From: Fibrobacterota bacterium
GTDB taxonomy: Bacteria; Fibrobacterota; Chitinivibrionia; Chitinivibrionales; JANQEN01
Direction: 5' to 3'
DNA length: 6,701 bases
Assembly (NCBI GenBank): GCA_030619215.1
Contig: JAUXBV010000195.1
Location: forward strand, 1 to 6,701
The notes below the pieces were generated by a model. It was not told where the DNA came from and did not search any database. It worked only from the letters and a program-made list of their open reading frames with translations. Shown piece after piece: positions 1 through 6,120 of this stretch (the first letter of the stretch is position 1; every line of letters starts with the position of its first letter). A program made the position numbers and the translations under genes.

Positions 1-21
1 ATGAGTAAAGCAGTGCTTCTG

Positions 22-44
22 CTATAAAATCTTTATAGTTTTTT
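22..44 (+). terminator. AT-rich hairpin with T-run overlapping the HDOD stop
   Basis: CTATAAA (22-28) and TTTATAG (32-38) are perfect 7-bp arms around ATC, followed on the plus strand by six T's (39-44). A second small hairpin, AGCAG/CTGCT (9-23), overlaps its left side. The T-run favours stopping plus-strand transcripts coming from beyond the left edge, which would suit a convergent neighbour. For the minus-strand operon it is only a weak stop. Thermodynamically poor because the stem is A/T-rich. Confidence 0.3.
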
Positions 45-900
45 AACTATTCCATTCTTTGAGTGTTGATTTTATTTCATCTTTTACCTGTGTTGTAATT
101 TCTTCCAATTCTTCTTTATTAATATTAAGAGCGCTGAATGCAGGGTCACTTTCCCAATGGTTTTCCATACTGTTTCCAATGCTGTACTCATTGCATATCT
201 GATTAGCCATACTAACGATAGTCAGTGCTGATTTATATTTTTTAAATTCCAGAGGAGTCTGAAGCCGTGAATGGTGATATCTTATTATTACTGCAAGCTG
301 AATGGGGAATTTCCATTTCATCGCAATAAAAGCGCCAACATCTGCATGGGTAAAACCAAACACTGCTGTTTCTTGAGAAACAAGTGCTGTGTCATTATCT
401 TTGGTCAATTTAAGTACTGTAATGTATTCTTCATGCAGATACTGTTCAAAAATAAGTTTACCGATATCATGAAGCAGGCCGGCAATAAAACATTCTTCTG
501 ATCCATCCTGGTGTGTGTGTTTCGCAATGTTCTTGGAAATAAGTGCACATCCCAGTGAGTGTTCCCAAAAAGCCCCATGGTCAAACATCTTTCTGTTACT
601 GTTTTTAAACATTTTAATGACACTTAAACCCAGCACCAGATTATGAACGGTTTCCAGTCCAAGAATAATAATAGCCTCTTTAATAGATGTAATGGGATTG
701 CGGAGCCCGTAATACGCTGAATTAACCAGTTTAAGCGTTTTTAGAGCAAGTGATGAATCCTTTTCAATTATCTTGGAAATTTGCCCCATACTATTGTCCG
801 GATTTGCTAATGCCTTTTGTATCTGGTGAATAACAATAGGTAGTGAAGGCAGATTCTCAATAGAATTCAAACGAGCTTCAACATGAGATTGGTCAATCAT
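43..900 (-). CDS. HDOD-domain signalling protein
   Basis: A 285-residue protein, almost all of it one HDOD domain (about residues 12-215) with a short acidic helical tail. The family signature is clear: an N-terminal LPSLP segment, the N-S-A-Y-Y-G stretch near residue 60, and I-x-S-I-K-E-A-I-x-x-L-G just after it. HDOD proteins are cytoplasmic relatives of HD phosphohydrolases that usually act as signalling or scaffold modules in motility, cell-cycle or stress control. Unusually many HD-type ligands remain: His114, His144-Asp145 (followed by IGK), His185 and His209-His210, while the usual late Asp appears as Asn233. Hydrolase activity is therefore possible but unproven. No signal peptide or membrane segment is seen. 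The ATG start has AAGG 8 nt upstream. It is the last gene of the three-gene operon, 51 bp after the STAS gene. Family call is secure; exact role is unknown. Confidence 0.93.
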   Translation of the reverse strand: MIDQSHVEARLNSIENLPSLPIVIHQIQKALANPDNSMGQISKIIEKDSSLALKTLKLVNSAYYGLRNPITSIKEAIIILGLETVHNLVLGLSVIKMFKNSNRKMFDHGAFWEHSLGCALISKNIAKHTHQDGSEECFIAGLLHDIGKLIFEQYLHEEYITVLKLTKDNDTALVSQETAVFGFTHADVGAFIAMKWKFPIQLAVIIRYHHSRLQTPLEFKKYKSALTIVSMANQICNEYSIGNSMENHWESDPAFSALNINKEELEEITTQVKDEIKSTLKEWNS

Positions 901-951
901 TTTAGATACCTTATTGTAAATAGTTCACTAAAAAAATAAAATATGCGGAAT

Positions 952-1689
952 TCATTTCCGGTTCTTTTTATGTTTCTGCCCGACCGAAATAAAAGTAGTT
1001 CCTTCAGAAATAGTCTCAACAAAATTAAATTTATCTTCTATGCCAAGAAGCAAAAAGAGGTCCTTTGTAAGTGTGTTAACAGCCGCCAGGACCAAGTGCC
1101 CATTTTTATTGACACAAGTATCGGCAAATTCAGTAAAGGCTGAGATTGATTTTTCATCCAGGTTTATTATATTACCAAGGTCAATGATCACATTTTTATG
1201 TTCCACTTCTGAAAAAATAGTACTAAAATCTGTTTTCGATGTGTCAATACCGTCCCCCTGAATTTCCAGATGGATAATTGTCAGGTCCTTCTGTTTTTCA
1301 AATCTCACCATAGCGGGAGATAGCGAAGAAGAGTGTAATAAGGGCTCCTCCAGTGAGATTATAAACTCTTCAATACTGCTGAAAACGGAGATGATTTTCG
1401 TGATATTAACCGCGATAAGTAGATCTTCAGTCTCTTTCTTCAGGTTAACGAGGGCAAACATTTTGTTTTTGTCATGTTGAATTTTATAGAGTTTTATCAA
1501 ATGGGTGATAGCCCTGCTGGATAAAAGGTGTACGTTTTTAAAATCAACAACAATATGTTTTTCTTTATTCTCACACCATTGGGACACGGAGGTTTTAAAA
1601 TCTTCCATAATTGTGTCTGTGAGTGAGTATAAAGGTGTTATGCAGATGTATGAATCAGTTTCAGTAATTATTACATTTTCTTTTGTCAT
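952..1689 (-). CDS. Tandem double-STAS (anti-anti-sigma-like) protein
   Basis: A 245-residue soluble protein built from two STAS domains (about residues 5-112 and 126-238). In partner switching, a STAS protein of the SpoIIAA/RsbV type is phosphorylated on one Ser by an RsbW-type kinase and dephosphorylated by a PP2C/SpoIIE phosphatase. Ungapped alignment from memory to Bacillus SpoIIAA puts its D57-S58-S59-G60 onto Ser57-Ser58-Arg59-Ala60 in domain 1, so Ser58 is the likely phospho-acceptor. In domain 2 the same positions are Asp178-Glu179-Lys180-Ser181, so the phospho-serine is replaced by Glu. The natural phosphatase partner is encoded just upstream, 96 bp away on the same strand. The ATG start has a GGAAGGA-type ribosome site about 10 nt upstream. 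Most STAS anti-anti-sigma factors are about 110 residues with one domain, so this is a duplicated form. The two halves are strongly diverged. STAS assignment is confident; anti-sigma pathway role is inferred. Confidence 0.85.
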   Translation of the reverse strand: MTKENVIITETDSYICITPLYSLTDTIMEDFKTSVSQWCENKEKHIVVDFKNVHLLSSRAITHLIKLYKIQHDKNKMFALVNLKKETEDLLIAVNITKIISVFSSIEEFIISLEEPLLHSSSLSPAMVRFEKQKDLTIIHLEIQGDGIDTSKTDFSTIFSEVEHKNVIIDLGNIINLDEKSISAFTEFADTCVNKNGHLVLAAVNTLTKDLFLLLGIEDKFNFVETISEGTTFISVGQKHKKNRK

Positions 1690-1739
1690 AACATCCGGTT
1701 CCTTCCAAAACAGTTATGCTCGATTGGGTATATTTTCAA

Positions 1740-1745
1740 ATTATA
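1740..1745 (-). promoter_or_regulatory. Possible internal -10 (TATAAT) before the STAS gene
   Basis: The 96-bp gap between the fusion gene and the STAS gene contains a perfect TATAAT on the minus strand, about 50 nt before the STAS start. The only -35-like string, TTGTCA, is 13 bp away, shorter than the usual 16-18. The gap is long for a tightly coupled operon, so a secondary promoter is plausible but unproven. Confidence 0.25.
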
Positions 1746-1785
1746 AACAAAACGCATCTGACAACGGGGATAAACCCATACGTAT

Positions 1786-4700
1786 CTACTCCCGGTAAGG
1801 TTTTATTTTAATTTTCCCTTCTTCAACAGTGAAAGTGCCCGGGCCGATTTTTGATGATATTTTCTTTTCAAGTTTGCCAAAACGGAGTATTACATTTGGA
1901 TACATGGCCTTTGATACGGAAACTTCTCCAAACGTTGTTTCTTTCTCTTCTTTTTCTTTGAGTATTTCCAATATTTTATTTATTCTTTCAAGCTGCCGTT
2001 TAAGGGGATAGTACTTTTTCAGGAGATTTTCAATTTCCTGCTTCTCTTTTGTTGTTTTCTTTGATTTTATTTTAAACAATTTACTTCGCATTTGTAATTG
2101 GTTTTCAACGGAAGAAAATGCAGTCTGCAATTTTTGCTTTTCTCTAAATGCTTTAAGATATTTCTGTCTTAATAATATGTTTTGTTTTTCCTCTATAACA
2201 ATCACTGTTTTTGTCTGCTGCTTATTTCCTATCACAGATGTATCAATGCTGCCCTTACAGATTATTTCGCCTCCAATAATGGTGCCATTATCCCTGTCCC
2301 TGACGATTATATTGCCATCTACCGTTGCTTTTATATTTAATACATATTTATTCACTGAGAGATTACCGTTACAAACGACCGTTGCTTCCTGGATATATTC
2401 AGCATCTATATCTTTTCCTGCTTTTATTATAGCTTTGCCCTTACCCAGGATACCATTTTTACATTCAACATTTTCCTTTTCAGAGGTTATTTCCGCACCT
2501 TCAATTTCTCCGTTAACCGTTATATTTCCGCCGCTTGATACTTTAAAGCCGGGAAGAACGTTTCCTGAGATAATTACATCGCCGGCATAAGAAATGTTTC
2601 CCGTAGAGTAATCGACATTGGCTGGTACGTAGAATAACTGTTTTACATGAACGATATCATTATCATCCCGATAGAGATAACCATCGGTTTTAGCTAATAA
2701 ACGGATACCATCTTCGGTGATTTCGGTATTTTCGCCGGCTGACAGATAGTAGTCCTCACCGGGGTGTGCGTCTATTGTTCTTCCGAAGATGGACGTTCCC
2801 GGTGTTCCCGGTATAACGGGTGTTTTTTCCATGACCACCGTTCTCGCTGATACCGTTTTCATTAAATCAAGAACTTTATGATCAACACCACCATCTTTTC
2901 TTACCAGAGGAGACAGCGAGGGATCAATAGCTACACATTCTGAAAATTTTGCGTCTTTGCCATTTATTGCAGGTTTACCTTGTGCAATAATGAACTGCTT
3001 GTTGATTTCCGGATTTGAAATAAGCTTGTCAATAGTATCTGCCATAATTCCATAAGTTATTCGTTTTTTGCGCAGTAAATAGTAAATATCATCTTTTGTC
3101 AGCGATATTTTGTCAGTACTATCCCTTTTCAGTGTGATAGTTGCTTCAAGAGAACTCTGGGTAAAAGTAAAGAGTTTGTTTTTTTCTTCGTCATAATATT
3201 GGAAATTATCACCGATTTTTACCGGCTTCCCGGATTTCTCTCTAATAGCTTTTTCGATACATTCAGCGTCAGCATTGATAACCTGCTTTTGTGTTAACTC
3301 TGCAATTAGTGATTCCGGTGTTCGCAGGTGATCAAGGTTTTGGGGTACGGAAATATACATACCATCATCTTTGCTGATGAATTCGATATCCTCAATTGCT
3401 GCTGCTTCTTTGGGCCTGGTATACTTGAGTACTAATCTGTTCCCCGTCTCATTAAGCTCAATAGTACCGAAGGCCCTGTTAAAACGTGTCAGAATATCAT
3501 GACACGTCCCGGTTGTGAAGAAATCAATCCGGCCTTTTAAGGGTTTTTCAATAATAAGAACAATATTCGAATTATCGGTGTTGATATTTGTGAGAATCCG
3601 GAGCTTACTTGATTTTGCGTAGGTGCTTACCTGGAATGCTGATGTGATAGCATGAAGAATCTTTTTGTAATGCCTCATGAGATCGTCAGGAAAGTGGTTG
3701 GTATCCAGTGTTATAAGTATATTTGCAATGGCCTCAACCGCAGCAAGCTTTGTATCCATAAGAACTGATGGAATCGTCGGACGCTTGCCGTCAAATAAGG
3801 TTTTTATTTGAGAGTGATAAGAGGTCTCTACAAACTCTGTAACGAGCAGGCATGTGTCGTCATTCGGTTTGACTTCTTTGCAAAATTGTGCATTTTCTTT
3901 AAGAATTAATTCATGTAACGACTTAGTGTCATGGTATGCTTTCTTTTCGATTAATGCATGAAGTTTCTTTTGTCCGTACTGTTCCCCATGGACATTCATA
4001 TTTTCAAATAATCCATCGGTAAAGAGGATAAGTTTGTCACCGATATCAATTTGACAGGACTTTTCTTCAAACATACCATCGTCAAATGCACCAATAAACA
4101 GACCATCGGTTGATAATAATTCCAGTTTCCTGGTTTTTGCATGATAGAGGCATTGGTTAAAATGACCGGCTTTAGCATATTTTAACGTTTTAGTATGTGT
4201 ATCAATAACTGCAAGGAAAGCAGAGACAAAATGGTCTTCTTTAATTACTTTTACCATATCAGCATTAACATGTTTAAAAATATCAACAAGAGAAGAGTAA
4301 GCCGGAATGTGTGCAGAAAAAGATATTTTTGCCATACCAACAACAAATGCCGCAGCAATATCATGACCGGCAACATCAGCAACTAAAAACGCCATTTCAT
4401 GATCATTGACAGGTATAATATCATAATAATCACCACCTACCTGTCTGGCCTGGAAGAGGGCGGCGACAATATCAAGTCCTTCCATCTTTGGAATATCTTT
4501 TGGATAAAGCCCCTGCTGAACCTCTTTGGCCAGTTCAAGTTCACTATGGATCTGACGATTAGCTGATTCAGCCAGATCTTTGCCAAGACGTAATTGTTCT
4601 TCCGCTTTCTTCTGATTGGTTATGTCACGTAGTGAGACCGCAATAGAGGACCGCATTCCACCGCTGTCACGAACAATAGAGACAGAACAATCAACAGGAA

Positions 4701-5352
4701 TGATAGTTTTATTTTTACAGACAAGCTCTAATTCCTGGCGTTGTTTGCCTATGGCCAGTGGCGTGGAAATCTGCAGAATGAAAAACTCACGCGATGTGGG
4801 TGAAAGTAAATCGACAAGACAAAGTTTGAGTAACTCATTTTCTGAGTAACCTAAATCTTTAACCGTGGCAGGATTGGTTTGAAGAATATTACAGTCCTTA
4901 TCGAGAATGAATATGTAGTCACTTGTTACCTCAAAAAGTGATTTAAATTGTTCTCCACTCTCTGATAATGCTTCTGCACTTTTCTTGCGATTAATTGCAT
5001 ATCGTATGGAATGAAGGAGTAAAGAACTTGTGATATGTTCTTTAATCAGATAATCCTGTGCTCCATGCTGGATGATTTTTGTCTCCAGATCCTTATCTTT
5101 TTTTTCTGTCAGTACAATAACGGGGAGTGAATTATGAAATTGTCTGAGACAATCAAATCCATTACAATCGGGTAGATAAAAATCCAGTAATATACAGTCA
5201 AATAATTCTTTTTTTAATACTTCAAGGGCAGTGGCCGCATCCGGTGCTTCACTTATGTTAACAGGAATACCTGACTGCTCCAATTCCCGGGTCACAGTCA
5301 TTCGATCTGTTTCATTATTTTCTATAAGGAGTATATTTATTTCCCCGGACAT
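1786..5352 (-). CDS. REC-PAS-PP2C(SpoIIE)-degenerate RsbW-like-FapA fusion protein
   Basis: A 1188-residue soluble multidomain regulator. Residues 5-125 are a receiver with phospho-acceptor Asp57, Thr82 and Lys104; the acidic pair is Glu11-Asn12. Residues 131-245 are a PAS sensor domain and 246-282 a helical linker. Residues 283-508 are an RsbU/SpoIIE PP2C phosphatase with its metal ligands kept: Asp308 in GGDYYD, Asp326 in ADVAGHD, Asp446 in FTDG and Asp498-Asp499 in PNDDT. Residues 510-645 resemble an RsbW-type HATPase, ending in the family-like LNETGNRL, but have lost the ATP-binding boxes. Residues 646-1188 are a whole FapA/DUF342 unit: N-terminal domain, PGTPGTSIFGRTI motif (about 847-860), Gly-rich beta-helix repeats (about 910-1045), charged coiled coil (1054-1138) and C-terminal beta segment. 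The ATG start has AAAGG 6 nt upstream. Likely role: phosphorelay-controlled phosphatase for the downstream STAS protein, physically tied to FapA. The reading frame is continuous, arguing against an artefactual join. Confidence 0.93.
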   Translation of the reverse strand: MSGEINILLIENNETDRMTVTRELEQSGIPVNISEAPDAATALEVLKKELFDCILLDFYLPDCNGFDCLRQFHNSLPVIVLTEKKDKDLETKIIQHGAQDYLIKEHITSSLLLHSIRYAINRKKSAEALSESGEQFKSLFEVTSDYIFILDKDCNILQTNPATVKDLGYSENELLKLCLVDLLSPTSREFFILQISTPLAIGKQRQELELVCKNKTIIPVDCSVSIVRDSGGMRSSIAVSLRDITNQKKAEEQLRLGKDLAESANRQIHSELELAKEVQQGLYPKDIPKMEGLDIVAALFQARQVGGDYYDIIPVNDHEMAFLVADVAGHDIAAAFVVGMAKISFSAHIPAYSSLVDIFKHVNADMVKVIKEDHFVSAFLAVIDTHTKTLKYAKAGHFNQCLYHAKTRKLELLSTDGLFIGAFDDGMFEEKSCQIDIGDKLILFTDGLFENMNVHGEQYGQKKLHALIEKKAYHDTKSLHELILKENAQFCKEVKPNDDTCLLVTEFVETSYHSQIKTLFDGKRPTIPSVLMDTKLAAVEAIANILITLDTNHFPDDLMRHYKKILHAITSAFQVSTYAKSSKLRILTNINTDNSNIVLIIEKPLKGRIDFFTTGTCHDILTRFNRAFGTIELNETGNRLVLKYTRPKEAAAIEDIEFISKDDGMYISVPQNLDHLRTPESLIAELTQKQVINADAECIEKAIREKSGKPVKIGDNFQYYDEEKNKLFTFTQSSLEATITLKRDSTDKISLTKDDIYYLLRKKRITYGIMADTIDKLISNPEINKQFIIAQGKPAINGKDAKFSECVAIDPSLSPLVRKDGGVDHKVLDLMKTVSARTVVMEKTPVIPGTPGTSIFGRTIDAHPGEDYYLSAGENTEITEDGIRLLAKTDGYLYRDDNDIVHVKQLFYVPANVDYSTGNISYAGDVIISGNVLPGFKVSSGGNITVNGEIEGAEITSEKENVECKNGILGKGKAIIKAGKDIDAEYIQEATVVCNGNLSVNKYVLNIKATVDGNIIVRDRDNGTIIGGEIICKGSIDTSVIGNKQQTKTVIVIEEKQNILLRQKYLKAFREKQKLQTAFSSVENQLQMRSKLFKIKSKKTTKEKQEIENLLKKYYPLKRQLERINKILEILKEKEEKETTFGEVSVSKAMYPNVILRFGKLEKKISSKIGPGTFTVEEGKIKIKPYRE

Positions 5353-5374
5353 TGGTAGCCTTTGGAATTATTAA

Positions 5375-5382
5375 TTTATATA
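5375..5382 (-). promoter_or_regulatory. Possible -10 element of the signalling operon
   Basis: The minus strand reads TATATAAA about 22 nt before the ATG of the 1188-residue gene, in a sharply AT-rich segment. It would give a short leader of roughly 15 nt holding the AAAGG ribosome site. I see no good -35: TTGCAC lies only a few bases upstream, too close. The real start could also lie further upstream, beyond the hairpin island. Weak call. Confidence 0.3.
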
Positions 5383-5410
5383 AAAAGTGCAAGTTGAGTT
5401 ATATGTCATA

Positions 5411-5550
5411 CCGGAATTGTCCACCCTGGGTTTATACCCAAAGGGTATAAGTTTCGTACGAGTTGATGGCGCAATTGCATTGCCCCACAACTCAGCTTTA
5501 CACGCCTTGGGGCACGGGCGAGATCCGGCATCCAGACCCGCTTGCCCAGC
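5411..5550. repeat. GC-rich island with three consecutive hairpins
   Basis: This block is 60% GC over 5451-5550 by hand count, while 5581-5640 is 18%. It can fold into three hairpins in a row. The first (5432-5450) is a perfect 8-bp arm repeat. The second (5460-5493) pairs GAGTTG with CAACTC and GGCGCAAT with ATTGCCCC around TGC. The third (5510-5547) pairs GGGCA/TGCCC, CGGG/CCCG and an inner TCCGG/CCAGA. The inner helix of the third forms better in minus-strand RNA (a U-G pair replaces a C-A mismatch). No coding frame is convincing. It lies just upstream of the operon start, so it is either a dispersed palindromic repeat element or a structured leader/RNA. Confidence 0.5.
5432..5450. repeat. 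Perfect inverted repeat TTATACCC-AAA-GGGTATAA
   Basis: Two 8-bp arms, exact complements, separated by 3 bp. It lies about 80 bp before the ATG of the fusion gene. The size and symmetry would suit a dimeric regulator's operator, or the end hairpin of the GC-rich repeat element. There is no T-run after it on either strand, so it is not an intrinsic terminator. Confidence 0.6.
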
Positions 5551-5693
5551 TATTCATAAAAGAGATTCGCTCAATTTAGATTATATGTTCAAGTTTATAG
5601 TTATAATTACTACTTTTCAAGAAATTAAATTGATTTTACCTATAAATCTTTTATTTCGTTAAATGGGTGTATCTTTTTATTTATGGTATTCAA
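5551..5693. other. Very AT-rich stretch with no recognisable gene
   Basis: Low-complexity A/T sequence between the GC-rich island and the doubtful reading frame. I see no ribosome site, tRNA or coding signal. TTAAATGGGTGTA at 5659-5671 is a near-perfect inverted match (12 of 13) to 5971-5983. Confidence 0.5.
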
Positions 5694-5933
5694 TTAAAAT
5701 GATTTTTTATATTTAATTCTCTCGCAAATGCCACAAAGAAAAGCTTTATAGAACTTTTTTTCTGGTTTAATTTCGATGGTAGGAATTATTTCGCTGTCCG
5801 CAAGTGCCCTTCTCAATAAAGGTAAATCAGAAAGGCGGCATGTCTCTTCACGAGCTGTCGTGAAATTGAAAGGTGTAATTTTTAAGTTTATTATAGATGA
5901 AATAATTTGAACCGGGATCCGAGAAAGTCTCAA
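5694..5933 (-). CDS. Doubtful 79-codon reading frame, possible gene remnant
   Basis: An open frame that can only start with TTG (5931-5933), directly after an in-frame TAA, and with no ribosome site. The first 25 residues are encoded by AT-rich, hairpin-forming sequence and look non-coding. The later part, from about residue 29 on (TAREETCRLSDLPLLRRA and, further along, FYKAFLCGICERIKYKK), is more protein-like, with a charged tail and a C-x-x-C pair. I recognise no family. It may be the surviving 3' end of a decayed gene or simply chance. It sits inside the repeat-rich intergenic block. Confidence 0.2.
   Translation of the reverse strand: MRLSRIPVQIISSIINLKITPFNFTTAREETCRLSDLPLLRRALADSEIIPTIEIKPEKKFYKAFLCGICERIKYKKSF
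5847..5864. repeat. Short perfect inverted repeat TTCACGA-GCTG-TCGTGAA
   Basis: Arms of 7 bp with a 4-bp centre, inside the repeat-rich intergenic block and overlapping the doubtful reading frame. It could be a small hairpin or a protein-binding dyad; no assignment is possible. Confidence 0.4.
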
Positions 5934-5946
5934 TTATTTCATTATA
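5892..5946. repeat. Long imperfect inverted repeat / hairpin
   Basis: TATAGATGAAATAATTTGA (5892-5910) pairs with TCAATTATTTCATTATA (5930-5946): 17 base pairs with two single-base bulges on the left arm, around a 19-nt loop that contains GGATCC. The stem is too long and too local to be likely by chance even in AT-rich DNA. No T-run makes it a standard terminator. It may be the core of a small palindromic element or a transcript-stabilising hairpin. Confidence 0.6.
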
Positions 5947-6027
5947 GACAAGTTAAAAAATCGCTTTTCCTACCCCCATTTAATTTAAATGTTGGAAAAT
6001 AAACTAAATATCACTATTTTCCCCAAG

Positions 6028-6060
6028 CCCTCTCCTACTCGCAGGAGAGGGTTTTATATT
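6028..6060 (+). terminator. GC-rich palindrome followed by T-rich tail
   Basis: CCCTCTCCT (6028-6036) and AGGAGAGGG (6043-6051) are perfect 9-bp arms with a 6-nt loop, followed on the plus strand by TTTTATATT. This fits an intrinsic terminator for plus-strand transcripts, although no plus-strand gene precedes it. It could also stop transcription from the minus-strand antitoxin gene less efficiently. From memory, the CCCTCTCC...GGAGAGGG palindrome is a widely dispersed intergenic repeat in bacteria. Confidence 0.5.
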
Positions 6061-6070
6061 AATAAAAACA

Positions 6071-6120
6071 TTTACACAAAAAAATTGACACTCCCTTTAC
6101 ACACTTAAAATTACACTCCC
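6071..6120. repeat. Two adjacent 25-bp direct repeats
   Basis: Units 6071-6095 and 6096-6120 are exactly adjacent and match at 20 of 25 positions without gaps. Both start TTTACACA (second TTTACACAC) and end ACACTCCC on the plus strand. The array ends at the last base before the antitoxin stop codon. The GTGTAAA/GGGAGTGT character recalls ends of IS256-type insertion sequences, but no transposase is present; operator-like iterons are an alternative. Confidence 0.6.

Noticed and set aside
1..27. ATG at base 1 followed by seven codons and TAA on the plus strand
   Set aside because: Too short to support, and overlapped by small hairpins; the window edge prevents judging whether it is the end of anything.
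511..520. GT dinucleotide run
   Set aside because: It encodes the His-Thr-His stretch within the HDOD gene and is too short to be a notable repeat.
2177..2590. 137-codon plus-strand frame with a hydrophobic, membrane-like translation
   Set aside because: It is antisense to the Gly/Val/Ile-rich beta-helix of the FapA region, and that composition produces the apparent hydrophobicity. No ribosome site.
5594..5646. TTTATAG and CTATAAA as inverted repeats 39 bp apart
   Set aside because: Short A/T-only arms in an 18% GC region; expected by chance.
5387..5662. 91-codon plus-strand frame across the GC-rich island
   Set aside because: The sequence is dominated by hairpins, the protein has no recognisable pattern, and its tail is coded by random AT-rich DNA.
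6085..6113. TTGACA followed by an A/T-rich segment, like a plus-strand promoter
   Set aside because: No acceptable -10 at 16-18 bp and no plus-strand gene follows; the string is part of the 25-bp repeat unit.
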